A stretch of DNA of 64,000 nucleotides from Salinibius halmophilus. GTDB lineage: Bacteria > Pseudomonadota > Gammaproteobacteria > Pseudomonadales > Natronospirillaceae. The position numbers were made by a program, and so were the translations under genes. The DNA lies in contig NZ_QPEP01000004.1 of NCBI RefSeq assembly GCF_003577475.1, forward strand, positions 124,001-188,000. The letters run 5' to 3'. The notes beneath the pieces were generated by a model, which was given only the letters and a program-made list of their open reading frames with translations, was not told the DNA's origin and made no database searches. Shown here one piece after another: positions 17,729 to 26,310 of this stretch; within the stretch, counting starts at the first letter, position 1, and the number at the start of each line of letters is the position of its first letter.

Positions 17729-17785
17729 AATTTAACTCCAATTTTCTTTATTTGATGTGCGTTCTGCACTGGACGAGTAACAATA

Positions 17786-17802
17786 TACAACTAGCATGCC
17801 AA
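17786..17802 (-). promoter_or_regulatory. Sigma-54 promoter of pilA
   Basis: On the minus strand the sequence TTGGCATGCTAGTTGTA has the invariant GG and the TTG of the -24/-12 consensus (YTGGCACGRNNNTTGCW) at the right spacing, with three mismatches. A start site about 12 bp on gives a leader of roughly 45 nt before the pilA ATG. pilA is sigma-54/PilR-dependent in Pseudomonas and relatives. Confidence 0.6.
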
Positions 17803-17873
17803 CTTCCAAAGCCCCCAATTACTGGCATTTTGTTGAGCACTTTAGGTAAATATCGTCACTAGCTGTCGATTAC

Positions 17874-17919
17874 TGACAAACTTTGTCAACACTAGGGTTA
17901 CAGAGCCAGTTTTGTAACC
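17874..17919. promoter_or_regulatory. Two palindromes upstream of the pilA promoter
   Basis: A perfect 15-bp palindrome, TGACAAACTTTGTCA (17874-17888), lies about 100 bp upstream of the predicted pilA start, the usual distance for an enhancer-binding protein. An inverted repeat GGTTACA / TGTAACC (17896-17902 and 17913-17919) lies next to it. PilR is the obvious candidate binder; this is inference. Confidence 0.4.
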
Positions 17920-18043
17920 TAGAGTCGAGTACTAGGTTTCAATTTAGTAGAAAACGACGGTTTCACACCAGATTTAGCGCGATGCGCTAGACTCAAAATT
18001 TAATCAAGCTACTATGTAAGCCTTAGTTAGGGGCGAGGTTAAG

Positions 18044-19738
18044 ATGTCTAGTTTCACAGGGTTACCAAAGCGTTTATTCGAACTTGCAGTCGTTGACGAG
18101 AAAAAGCTAGTTGAAGCAGTTGATGCCGCAAGGCAAAAAAAGTTGTCTCTGGTTAGCCTACTGGTTGAAGAGTATGGCGCGAGCGCTAAAGACGTTGCCA
18201 TGGCTGCTGCTGAAGAGTTTGGTATGCCGTGGTTCGACCTTACTACTTTTGACTTCACTCAATGGCCTGAAAACCTTGTCGATAGCAAACTGATTGAAAA
18301 GCACAAAGCACTGCCGTTATTAAAACGTGGCAACCGGCTGTATGTTGCGATATCAGACCCTAGCAACCAAGTTGGCTTAGATGAGATTAAGTTCAATACT
18401 GGCTTAACGGTCGACGGCATTCTAGTTGAACATAACAAGCTAGCACAGGCGCTCGAAAAGGCGTTAGATGACACGCCAGCCTCACTTGGTGACTTCGATG
18501 ACGATGAGCTCTCCGGCATTGAAGCGGCAGAGCAAGAGGACAGAGACGCACAACAAGATTCCGCTGATGCCGCCAATGATGCGCCGGTAGTAAAGTTCAT
18601 CAACCAAATGCTGTTATCCGCTATTAAAAAGGGTGCCTCAGACCTGCACTTTGAACCCTATGAACGCTCTTATCGTGTTCGCTTTCGTATTGATGGCGTG
18701 CTAGAAACCATGAGCAAGCCGCCTATCGCCTTGTCACCCAAGATATCGGCTCGTTTAAAAGTACTGTCTAGCATGGACATCGCCGAGCGCCGAGTTCCGC
18801 AAGATGGCCGCATCAAGCTTAAAATATCAAAAACCAAATCAATCGACTTTCGTGTCAACACATTGCCTACTTTGTGGGGCGAGAAAATTGTTTTACGTAT
18901 ACTAGATTCCAGCTCAGCCAAGATGGGGATTGATGCGCTCGGTTATGAAGAGGTGCAGAAAGAGATGTACCTAAATGCCTTGTCGAAACCACAAGGCATG
19001 ATTCTAGTGACTGGCCCAACGGGGTCGGGCAAAACGGTATCCCTCTATACTGGCTTAAATATTCTCAATACCGAGGGAGTCAACATCTCTACAGCAGAAG
19101 ACCCTGTTGAGATCAACTTAGAAGGTATTAACCAGGTTAACGTTTCGCAGAAGGTGGGCTTGGATTTCGCACAGGCACTTCGTGCCTTCCTTCGCCAAGA
19201 CCCAGATGTGGTAATGGTTGGTGAGATTCGTGACCTGGAAACCGCCGGCATTGCAATTAAAGCAGCACAAACGGGTCACTTGGTGCTCAGCACTTTGCAC
19301 ACTAACAGTGCGGCAGAAACTTTAACTCGTTTACAAAACATGGGCGTACCGTCGTTCAACCTTGCCACGACTGTAAACCTAATTATCGCCCAGCGCTTAG
19401 CACGCAGGTTGTGCAAACATTGCAAGAAGAAAGCTGATATACCAAAAGAAGCGCTTCTGAAAGAAGGCTTCACTGAAGAGCTGTTAGAGGCTGCGCAAAT
19501 TTACGAACCTATAGGCTGTGAGCAATGCAATAAAGGCTACAAAGGCCGTGTTGGTATTTATGAGGTGGTAAAAGTGACGCCGGCCATATCCAAGATTATT
19601 ATGGATGAAGGTAACGCTATTACACTTAACGAACAGTTTCAGCGTGAAGGATTTAATAACCTTCGCCAATCCGGTTTAATGAAAGTGGCACAAGGGGTTA
19701 CCAGTTTGCAAGAAGCAAACCGTGTAACCACTGAGTAA
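18044..19738 (+). CDS. pilB: Type IV pilus extension ATPase PilB
   Basis: A 564-residue hexameric cytoplasmic ATPase that drives pilin polymerisation. The N-terminal T2SSE_N domain occupies residues ~1-150 and an acidic linker (DDDELSGIEAAEQEDRD) follows. The catalytic domain has Walker A GPTGSGKT (324-331, Lys330), the Asp box, Walker B DVVMVGEIRD (388-397) and the His box (GHLVLSTLHTN). The tetracysteine zinc site of PilB/GspE is CKHC...CEQC. The start codon follows GGGGCGAGG. It is first in a tight pilB-pilC-pilD-coaE-yacG operon, the standard pseudomonad order. Confidence 0.95.
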   Translation: MSSFTGLPKRLFELAVVDEKKLVEAVDAARQKKLSLVSLLVEEYGASAKDVAMAAAEEFGMPWFDLTTFDFTQWPENLVDSKLIEKHKALPLLKRGNRLYVAISDPSNQVGLDEIKFNTGLTVDGILVEHNKLAQALEKALDDTPASLGDFDDDELSGIEAAEQEDRDAQQDSADAANDAPVVKFINQMLLSAIKKGASDLHFEPYERSYRVRFRIDGVLETMSKPPIALSPKISARLKVLSSMDIAERRVPQDGRIKLKISKTKSIDFRVNTLPTLWGEKIVLRILDSSSAKMGIDALGYEEVQKEMYLNALSKPQGMILVTGPTGSGKTVSLYTGLNILNTEGVNISTAEDPVEINLEGINQVNVSQKVGLDFAQALRAFLRQDPDVVMVGEIRDLETAGIAIKAAQTGHLVLSTLHTNSAAETLTRLQNMGVPSFNLATTVNLIIAQRLARRLCKHCKKKADIPKEALLKEGFTEELLEAAQIYEPIGCEQCNKGYKGRVGIYEVVKVTPAISKIIMDEGNAITLNEQFQREGFNNLRQSGLMKVAQGVTSLQEANRVTTE

Positions 19739-19749
19739 GGAGTCGATTT

Positions 19750-20964
19750 ATGACAGAAGCAAAGCAGTTACAGTTTGCTTATAACGGCACTGACCGCCGT
19801 GGTAACAAGGTCAAAGGTGTAATTTCGGCTCCTAGTGCAGCAGCAGCAAAAGTTTTACTGCGCAAACAAGGCATGAAAACCGCCTCAGTTAAGCCGAAAG
19901 GCAAAGAAATTAACCTTAGCTTTGGCAATAAGGTTGGCAGCGAAGACATTACGATTTTTGTTCGCCAAATGGCGACCATGATGAAAGCAGGTGTACCACT
20001 TGTCCAAGCATTTGACATTGTTGCGGACGGCCTGAAGAAACCCGAAATGCAAAAGATGGTACGTCAAATTCGCGACGACGTTTCTGCTGGAGGCACTTTT
20101 GGCTCGGCCCTACGCGCGCATCCCAAACATTTTGATGATTTATTTTGTTCTTTAGTTGAAGCCGGCGAGCAATCAGGTGCACTTGAGACAATGTTAGACC
20201 GCATCGCGCTTTATAAAGAAAAGAATGAATCAGTTAAGAAAAAAGTTAAAAGTGCAATGACCTACCCAATAACTGTTCTTGTCGTTGCAGCCGTTGTAAC
20301 AGCAATTTTGTTAATCAAAGTAGTGCCTACTTTTGAAGAACTATTCAGCAGCTTTGGTGCTGACTTACCTGCACCAACAAAAATGGCCATCGCAGCTTCC
20401 GAATGGATGCAATCCTCTTGGCTATTTATCCTTATAGGAATAGGTGCTTGTGGGTTTGCTTTTTCGCAAGGTATGCAAAGATCTGAATCATTCAAACACT
20501 CTGTACAACGCTTATCATTAAAATTGCCTGTTTTCGGAAAAATATTCGATGTAAGTGCAATTGCTCGGTATTGCCGCACTATGTCAACTACTTTTGCAGC
20601 GGGGGTACCGTTAGTAGATGCGCTCGAATCGGCAGCAAGCGCAACGGGAAACATTGTCCACGAATCCGCTATCATGCAAATTAAGGAAGACGTTTCTTCT
20701 GGTACGGAACTAAACGTAGCAATGAGACATCAGCCTGTATTTCCAGTGATTGCTGTGCAAATGGTTGCCATTGGAGAACAATCTGGTGCTTTGGATACCA
20801 TGCTAGAAAAAGCCGCCATCATGTTTGAAGAAGAGGTTGATTCACTTGTGGGGAGTCTCACAGCTATGCTTGAACCTATGATCATGTCATTTTTGGGCGT
20901 GGTCGTTGGTGGGCTGGTTATCTCGATGTACCTACCAATCTTCCAGATCGGCCAGGTTGTCTAA
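19750..20964 (+). CDS. pilC: Type IV pilus inner-membrane platform protein PilC
   Basis: A 404-residue polytopic inner-membrane protein with two tandem T2SSF domains. The first contains FVRQMATMMKAGVPLVQAFD and the second YCRTMSTTFAAGVPLVDALE. Three membrane segments are seen at about 172-192, 222-240 and 376-398. It couples PilB ATPase motion to pilin insertion. It lies 11 bp after pilB with ribosome-binding site AAGGAG, and its stop overlaps the pilD start (TAATG). Confidence 0.95.
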   Translation: MTEAKQLQFAYNGTDRRGNKVKGVISAPSAAAAKVLLRKQGMKTASVKPKGKEINLSFGNKVGSEDITIFVRQMATMMKAGVPLVQAFDIVADGLKKPEMQKMVRQIRDDVSAGGTFGSALRAHPKHFDDLFCSLVEAGEQSGALETMLDRIALYKEKNESVKKKVKSAMTYPITVLVVAAVVTAILLIKVVPTFEELFSSFGADLPAPTKMAIAASEWMQSSWLFILIGIGACGFAFSQGMQRSESFKHSVQRLSLKLPVFGKIFDVSAIARYCRTMSTTFAAGVPLVDALESAASATGNIVHESAIMQIKEDVSSGTELNVAMRHQPVFPVIAVQMVAIGEQSGALDTMLEKAAIMFEEEVDSLVGSLTAMLEPMIMSFLGVVVGGLVISMYLPIFQIGQVV

Positions 20965-21797
20965 TGCTAGAAATAATTATCGCCCTCATCCTTGGCGGCT
21001 TAGTTGGTTCGTTTTTGAACGTAGTTGCGCACCGCCTGCCAGTAATGATGAAGCGTGAGTGGGTGGCGGAGTGTGCCGAGATAGACGGTGCCAAAGTTGA
21101 GTATGCTGATGAGTACCCAGAGCGCTTTAATATTGCAGTGCCTGCCTCACGCTGTCCTAAATGCAATAGTCAAATAAAGCCTTGGTTTAACATTCCGGTA
21201 TTCGGCTGGTTAATGCTGCGCGGTAAGTGTAACGACTGCTCGGCGCCTATTTCAGCCCGCTACCCTATTGTTGAGGGTGTTACGGCTATTTTAAGTGCTG
21301 CCACTGTTTGGCAGTTTGGCGCCACACTTGAAGGGTTATTCTGGTTGGGGTTTGTTTGGTCGCTGGTAGCACTCACACTTATCGACCTAGATGAAATGAT
21401 TCTACCCGATAAGATTACCTTGCCACTTGTATGGGCCGGTATTCTTTGGCATTTATGGTCACAAACGCTGCCACTCGAAACCGTTATTATTGGTGCCATG
21501 GCTGGATACTTGTCATTGTGGTCGGTGTACTGGCTCTTTAAGCTGATCACGGGCAAAGAAGGCATGGGCTATGGCGACTTTAAGTTGTTTGCCGCCTTTG
21601 GTGCTTGGTTTGGCTGGGAAGCTTTACCTCTGATTATTCTTCTGTCTGCCGCCGCCGGTGCGGTGATAGGGTTAATTCAGCAACGCATTCGAGCAGGTCA
21701 ACCTATGGCGTTTGGCCCTTACCTTTGTGTTGCCGCCATTGTTTATTTGTTCTTTGGAGAGCAAATTATGGCCTGGTACTTGGGTAGCATGTTCTAA
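20964..21797 (+). CDS. pilD: Prepilin peptidase / N-methyltransferase PilD
   Basis: A 277-residue membrane aspartyl protease that cleaves the PilA leader and N-methylates the new Phe1. It has a cytoplasmic domain with two CxxC zinc motifs (CPKCNSQ and CNDCSAP), about eight membrane helices, and the catalytic aspartates in LTLIDLDEMILPD and GMGYGDFKL. Start codon overlaps the pilC stop. Length and motif layout are standard for the bifunctional enzyme. Confidence 0.95.
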   Translation: MLEIIIALILGGLVGSFLNVVAHRLPVMMKREWVAECAEIDGAKVEYADEYPERFNIAVPASRCPKCNSQIKPWFNIPVFGWLMLRGKCNDCSAPISARYPIVEGVTAILSAATVWQFGATLEGLFWLGFVWSLVALTLIDLDEMILPDKITLPLVWAGILWHLWSQTLPLETVIIGAMAGYLSLWSVYWLFKLITGKEGMGYGDFKLFAAFGAWFGWEALPLIILLSAAAGAVIGLIQQRIRAGQPMAFGPYLCVAAIVYLFFGEQIMAWYLGSMF

Positions 21798-21827
21798 TTC
21801 TCAAGATTGGCACTGGGCAAAGGTAAA

Positions 21828-22424
21828 ATGATTGTTGGATTAACCGGCGGTATCGCCTCTGGCAAGTCTGTTGCGAGCGCTGAGCTAGAGCGCTTAGGCT
21901 GCTGCATTGTTGATACTGATGTACTGGCGCGTGAAGTGGTTGCTGCAGGCTCAGAAGGGCTTGCAAGGCTTGTAGACTGCTTTGGCGAACAGATACTGAC
22001 CGATGAACGAGCGCTCAATCGCCCTGCCCTGCGCGAACTGATCTTTGCCGATGCTACAGTTCGAGAACAAGTGGAATCCATTGTTCACCCGTTGGTGTAC
22101 CAGCGCATGGATGAACTACTTGCCACACCCACTGATGCCTACCATGTGTTGGTTAGCCCACTTCTTGTGGAAAAAGGCCAATACAAACGTTGTGACCGAG
22201 TGCTGTTAATTGATGTACCTGAGTCAGTACAAGTTGAACGGGTTATGGCACGCGATGGGGTGAGTGAAGCACAAGCGCAGAAAACCTTATCAGTACAAGC
22301 ATCAAGGCAGCAGCGTTTGGCAGTAGCAACCGATGTCATTGAAAATACTGGCAGTATCGGCGTGTTACTTGATACCCTTCGAGCTAAACATCAGCAGTAT
22401 TTGGAGATGGCCAATGAAGGTTAA
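21828..22424 (+). CDS. coaE: Dephospho-CoA kinase CoaE
   Basis: A 198-residue P-loop kinase for the last step of coenzyme A synthesis (phosphorylation of the ribose 3'-OH of dephospho-CoA). [14 protein letters not shown] starts the protein with the P-loop; [10 protein letters not shown] is the substrate-binding segment and VSPLLVEKG follows. I start at the ATG at 21828, preceded by AAAGG. A TTG at 21807 would add seven residues. It sits between pilD and yacG, the conserved gammaproteobacterial order. Confidence 0.93.
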   Translation: MIVGLTGGIASGKSVASAELERLGCCIVDTDVLAREVVAAGSEGLARLVDCFGEQILTDERALNRPALRELIFADATVREQVESIVHPLVYQRMDELLATPTDAYHVLVSPLLVEKGQYKRCDRVLLIDVPESVQVERVMARDGVSEAQAQKTLSVQASRQQRLAVATDVIENTGSIGVLLDTLRAKHQQYLEMANEG

Positions 22425-22590
22425 TTGCCCCACTTGCCAAACCTCACATGAGTATAAAACCGATAACCCTTTCAGGCCGTTTTGCAGTGAGCGTTGCAAG
22501 CTGATTGACCTTGGCGAATGGGCCAGCGAAGGGCACCGCATTGCCGGTGAAGATGCCCCGCAACAAGAAGATGAGCGGGATATTCATTGA
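22414..22590 (+). CDS. yacG: DNA gyrase inhibitor YacG (zinc-binding)
   Basis: A 58-residue protein with a four-cysteine zinc site: CPTC (residues 4-7), then [14 protein letters not shown], which is the family hallmark. YacG binds GyrB and blocks gyrase. Start at 22414 overlaps the coaE end by 11 bp; the frame open further upstream is coaE shadow. It is the last gene of the pil-coaE transcript, followed directly by a repeat array. Confidence 0.93.
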   Translation: MKVNCPTCQTSHEYKTDNPFRPFCSERCKLIDLGEWASEGHRIAGEDAPQQEDERDIH

Positions 22591-22597
22591 GCCCTGG

Positions 22598-22915
22598 GTC
22601 ACTCCCGCGCAGGCGGGAGTCTAGTTTCCGGCGTTTAACCCAGCGACTGGATCCCCGATAAAAGCACTCGGGGATGACTGGCTTTTTGCACTCGGGGATG
22701 ACGGGCTTTTTGCATCCGGGGATGACGGGCCTGGTACATCCGGTGACGACGTCGGTCACTCCCGCGCAGGCGGGAGTCTAGTTTCCGGCGTTTAACCCAG
22801 CAACTGGATCCCCGATAAAAGCACTCGGGGATGACTGGCTTTTATCGGGGATCACGGGTGGGTTTGTTTCCCGAACCTTCGGTTCGTAAAACCTACGGGA
22901 AACATTGACCGGTGC
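22598..22915. repeat. Composite intergenic repeat array (types A, B, C)
   Basis: The order is: type A inverted (22598-22624); spacer TTTCCGGCGTTTAACCCAGC; type B hairpin CCCCGATAAAAGCACTCGGGG (from 22653); two further B-like ~24-bp units and a shorter partial one, ending in (C)GGGGATGACGGG or similar; a second A (22755-22781) with the same spacer; a second B (from ~22809) with an inverted arm GCTTTTATCGGGGAT; then type C (CCCGAACCTTCGGTTCG, 22870-22886) and AACATTGACCGGTG. It fills the convergent gap between yacG and the FKBP gene, with no ORF of its own. Confidence 0.85.
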
Positions 22916-22919
22916 GGGC

Positions 22920-23633
22920 TTATTCGCCGTCTACAATCTCTAGCAATTCAACTTCGAATAGCAATACCGAGTTGGCTGGAATCGCAGGAGATGGCGATTG
23001 TTCGCCGTAGGCTAGCTCAGATGGAATGGTGAAGTTGAACTTGTCACCTACTTCCATTAACTGCAAGCCTTCTACCCAACCAGGAATCACACCATTTACT
23101 GGGAAAGTTGCTGGTGTACCGCGCTCTACTGACGAGTCGAATACAGTGCCATCAGTTAGGGTACCCGTGTAGTGTACGCGCACTGTATCAGTCGCTGCTG
23201 GTGATTCACCAGAACCTGATTGCGAAACCACTTCATACTGCAAGCCAGATTCAGTCGTTACCACACCGTCACGTTGAGCATTTTCTTCTAAATACGCGTC
23301 GTTGGCTGCTAAACGTTCAGCTGCAGCGGCTTGCTCTTGTGCTTCACGCTCTTCCATCATGGCTTGGTAAGCCGCTGAAAACGCTTGCGCTTCCACTTGT
23401 GGATCAGCTTGTGTCATCGCATCAATCACTGCAGCGGTGAACACATCTAAATCAAACTCGCCGTCAAATTGGCTCTCTACTTGCAAGCCAAGCTGGTAAC
23501 CGAAGCCATAGCTTAGGATTTGGTCATTGTTGAATGACTCTGTATTGAGTTCAGTTGGCTCTAATGCAAAAGCCGAAGTAGATAATAAGGCTGCTGAAGA
23601 GAGAACTGCAGCGGGTAAAAACTTAAGTTTCAT
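22920..23633 (-). CDS. FKBP-type peptidyl-prolyl isomerase, Mip/FkpA-like
   Basis: A 237-residue periplasmic foldase. It has a signal peptide (MKLKFLPAAVLSSAALLSTS), an N-terminal FKBP_N helical dimerisation domain (~25-120) ending in a long Glu/Ala-rich helix (EEREAQEQAAAAERLAAND), and an FKBP domain from ~130 to 237. Conserved FKBP features are VHYTGTLTDGTVFDSS, PVNGVIPGWVEGLQLM and IPSELAYGEQ. It catalyses cis-trans isomerisation of prolyl bonds in exported proteins. The start is set at the ATG at 23633, three codons inside the longest frame. Its promoter lies in the 80-bp divergent spacer shared with the lipoprotein gene. Confidence 0.92.
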   Translation of the reverse strand: MKLKFLPAAVLSSAALLSTSAFALEPTELNTESFNNDQILSYGFGYQLGLQVESQFDGEFDLDVFTAAVIDAMTQADPQVEAQAFSAAYQAMMEEREAQEQAAAAERLAANDAYLEENAQRDGVVTTESGLQYEVVSQSGSGESPAATDTVRVHYTGTLTDGTVFDSSVERGTPATFPVNGVIPGWVEGLQLMEVGDKFNFTIPSELAYGEQSPSPAIPANSVLLFEVELLEIVDGE

Positions 23634-23713
23634 TGTTATCAACCATTCTTAGAAGTTGTAGGTCGATGGTAACAGCTATAATTGTTTCTAACAGCCTGCA
23701 AAAGGCAAAAAAT

Positions 23714-25240
23714 ATGATTCATTCAGCAAAGTTGTTGGTGCTGTGGGCTTTGTTGGCTGTGCTGTTCAGCTCGCTGACAGCTTGTACAGAAGAACCGCCG
23801 GTTGAAGAAGGAAGCGCCGAGGCGACGCCAACGCCTTACCCAACACCAGAAGGCTTAACCGAACTGCCAGAAGGTGACAATACGCTGCAAGGCACAGCGG
23901 CTTATGGTGCCGCTGCCGCCTACGCCGATGTATGCCTTGTCGGCAGCACACGCTGCACGCGTGCCAATATAGATGGTGAGTATAACTTAACGCCCATTGA
24001 GCCCGATTCTGGCTACTTGTCGGCGAACTTTCTTAACGCCTCTGGAGCAAGCCAAACGCTTTATAGTTATTTCGCTTTTACCGATGCGCCAGCTGAAACC
24101 GTGCATATCAATCCAAGCACCGATACCATCGCGCGAATAGCGGCAATTCTTGACTGCACAACGGGCTTACCACCGGCAACCGATTGCCTTGCAGCGCCAG
24201 AAACTATTGCCAGCACACTAGGCGGCATACAAACCTTGTTAGGCCCATTATGGCCGGAAGGGCGAAACCCGTTTACTGGGCCATTCGAAGCCAATCCAGA
24301 TACCGACGAGCTCGACCGCTTACACGAAACCATCGACTATTTAATCAACGGGCAGCAATTAGAAATTGTTGATTTAAATGGCACCCTACTCGCTCGTGCC
24401 GATTTACTCCAGCTCGACGATTTAGCACTCGGCACGATTCCAGCTGGTGCGCAGGTTGTTACGGAGGAGCTAGCCGAGTTAGCCCGCAGTGCCTACCAAA
24501 CGGTGCAACCGCCGCAGCAAAATGAACGCTTTGAAATGATTGTGTCGGTCAGCCCAGCGAATGCCACGGGCCCAACTCAGTTTGCTAGCCAAGTGCGGGT
24601 GCGTGCTAACCCAGCACAAGAAACCAACGAAGCCGCCCGCGCCCGATTTACCCTGTTGTATTTTGATGGCCGTACCGCCGAGTGGGAGCAAGATTTTGGC
24701 CAGCCGCTTAATCAGTCGTTTACCGATATCGACAGTGGCAGTTTTTGGTTAACGGAGCCGGGGCGCTATGAGTTAATTGTCGACTTATTGATTATCGACA
24801 ACCTAGCAGCGGAGTCTTTGGTACTCACTTCTAGTCAACAGGTCACAGTTGGCCTAGTTGATGGCGCAGACCCCATTACTTACCAATATGGTGCAGAAGG
24901 CAGTTGTTATAGCCAGCCAGCCGACAATACGCGCGATTTTTACTTCTGCTTTGAATCGGCAAATGGCTTAACCTACAGCGATGGCGAACAAAACAACGGG
25001 TTAGATGCGCTATGCAGCATTACCGATGATGACTATCCATTCTTGCGCCAACCGGGGCGCTGCCCTACTACGGTGTTGCACGGCGGCTTTTATTCTGGCT
25101 ACTGTACGTTAACGGCGGGCTATGGGCGTATTTATTTTTACCAATCACCCGTGCGCGATTATGGCGCTGTTGGTGGCGCGATCGCATTGGCCGAGTTGCG
25201 ATGCACTAGTCGTGGCGGAGCGTGGACGCCGGTGAGGTGA
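23714..25240 (+). CDS. Large lipoprotein of unknown function
   Basis: A 508-residue lipoprotein. The signal is MIHSAKLLVLWALLAVLFSS with lipobox LTAC (lipidated Cys ~24), followed by a low-complexity acidic/Pro linker (ATPTPYPTPEG). The first part holds a carboxypeptidase-regulatory-like segment (LQGTAAYGAAAAYADVCLVG, then NIDGEYNLTPIEPDSGYLSA). The middle has beta-sandwich-like strands, and the C-terminus is Cys-rich (CYSQ, FYFCFE, LDALCSI, GRCPTT, GYCTL, RCTS), suggesting disulfides. No family recognised. The start at 23714 is preferred because it directly gives a lipoprotein signal. Divergent from the FKBP gene. Confidence 0.7.
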   Translation: MIHSAKLLVLWALLAVLFSSLTACTEEPPVEEGSAEATPTPYPTPEGLTELPEGDNTLQGTAAYGAAAAYADVCLVGSTRCTRANIDGEYNLTPIEPDSGYLSANFLNASGASQTLYSYFAFTDAPAETVHINPSTDTIARIAAILDCTTGLPPATDCLAAPETIASTLGGIQTLLGPLWPEGRNPFTGPFEANPDTDELDRLHETIDYLINGQQLEIVDLNGTLLARADLLQLDDLALGTIPAGAQVVTEELAELARSAYQTVQPPQQNERFEMIVSVSPANATGPTQFASQVRVRANPAQETNEAARARFTLLYFDGRTAEWEQDFGQPLNQSFTDIDSGSFWLTEPGRYELIVDLLIIDNLAAESLVLTSSQQVTVGLVDGADPITYQYGAEGSCYSQPADNTRDFYFCFESANGLTYSDGEQNNGLDALCSITDDDYPFLRQPGRCPTTVLHGGFYSGYCTLTAGYGRIYFYQSPVRDYGAVGGAIALAELRCTSRGGAWTPVR

Positions 25241-25242
25241 TT

Positions 25243-25450
25243 GCCATCCCCGAGGGCAACCCACCTGTCATCCCCGAGTGCAACCCACCCGTCATCCCCG
25301 AGTGCAACCCACCCGTCATCCCCGAGTGCTTTTATCGGGGATCCAGTTGTTAGACTGTTGCCCGGCGCGAAAACATGCGCCGTACAACCTACGGTATGGC
25401 GTAGGTTTTACAAACCGAAGGTTTGGGAAACATTTATCGGTGGCGATACG
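25243..25450. repeat. Composite repeat array with 24-bp tandem units (types B, D, C)
   Basis: Four tandem ~24-bp units of the form CATCCCCGAGTGCAACCCAC (about 25247-25330) end in the B hairpin arm GAGTGCTTTTATCGGGGATC. A type D hairpin follows: GTTGCCCGGCGC, 8 nt, GCGCCGTACAAC (25357-25388). Type C comes last, GTTTTACAAACC / GGTTTGGGAAAC (25405-25431), with CGGTGGCGATAC. The array spans the convergent gap after the lipoprotein gene. It is not a CRISPR: the units are contiguous with no unique spacers. Confidence 0.85.
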
Positions 25451-25468
25451 TGTTGGTTATGATGCTGC

Positions 25469-26308
25469 CTACCAGCGCTGCACAAAGTGCCATTGTTCAT
25501 CGCGGTGCTGCAATAATAACAATGGGGTGTTGGGCGTTAGGTCGCTGCCGTAGCGCAGCAGGCCAGATGCGGTTTCGATGGCTCGGTTGGCGATGGCGGC
25601 GTCTTGGCTTAGTTCGAATGCCACGAGTACAGAGCGAAATGCCGCTTCTACTACTTGGTCTGGGTAGCGCTGGGCGCGTTTTAGGGTTTCTAGTACTAGG
25701 TAGTCTGAAACTGGGCTGCGTTGCACATTATGATGCCAATCCGTTAGTTGATACGCACCTTCGGGTAGGCTTGCCAAGCTAGTTTGGTTAACAAATCGGC
25801 TGAACACATACAGGCGCTCGGCATCTAGGCTAGTCAAGTCTGGCAAATCACCGGTCCAAATAACCAATACCGGGCTGTTTTGGTCCTCAATATCGGCAAC
25901 TGTGGTAAAACGCTTGTTATGATCGGGTTGAATGGTGGCGGCTAGCTCTTGGCTTTGCACAACGTCGTTGTGCAACACGATTGGGTCATCGAAGTGCTGG
26001 CGTACTTTTGCTTCAATGGCCTGCATGCCTGGCAGCGCCCCAATTACACCATCTTGTGAGTGCCAAAAAGACAGCCCGGCCACGCTTTGTTCTGGTGCTT
26101 GTTCGTCTAGTGGGAAGTCTGGTGGCAGCACGTAAACTTTTTCGCCGCCCCATTCTAGGTTTTGCTCACTTAGGTAATCTAGGCCTATCTCAATACCGAG
26201 TTCATGATAGGCCGACAATGGCGACTGTGGGTCGGTTGGTGGTATTAATACTGGTTCGGAATAAGCACTAAAGGCTATAAAAACAGTTAATACCGCCAAC
26301 AATCGCAT
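25469..26308 (-). CDS. Periplasmic protein of unknown function, end of DUF2298/gtr operon
   Basis: A 279-residue protein with a Sec signal (MRLLAVLTVFIAFSAYS). I do not recognise the family. Visible segments include HELGIEIGLDYLSEQNLEWG, GLSFWHSQDGVIGALPGMQA and LVIWTGDLPDL. Much of the rest looks alpha/beta, as in a solute-binding or hydrolase fold, but no catalytic motif is clear. It starts 2 bp after the GtrB-like stop and is therefore last in a five-gene operon. Its place suggests a periplasmic partner of the glycosylation genes. Confidence 0.65.
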   Translation of the reverse strand: MRLLAVLTVFIAFSAYSEPVLIPPTDPQSPLSAYHELGIEIGLDYLSEQNLEWGGEKVYVLPPDFPLDEQAPEQSVAGLSFWHSQDGVIGALPGMQAIEAKVRQHFDDPIVLHNDVVQSQELAATIQPDHNKRFTTVADIEDQNSPVLVIWTGDLPDLTSLDAERLYVFSRFVNQTSLASLPEGAYQLTDWHHNVQRSPVSDYLVLETLKRAQRYPDQVVEAAFRSVLVAFELSQDAAIANRAIETASGLLRYGSDLTPNTPLLLLQHRDEQWHFVQRW

Positions 26309-26310
26309 GG

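Noticed and set aside
22472-22759. 95-codon minus-strand frame with repeated KPVIPEC units
   Set aside because: It is only repeat type B read as protein plus antisense of yacG; no ribosome-binding site and no gene context.
25243-25345. Possible CRISPR array
   Set aside because: The units are contiguous and contain no variable spacers; no cas genes are in the window.
25241-25462. Two overlapping plus-strand frames with PSPSATH- and RHPRVQPT-like repeats
   Set aside because: Both are translations of the 24-bp tandem repeats and adjoining palindromes.
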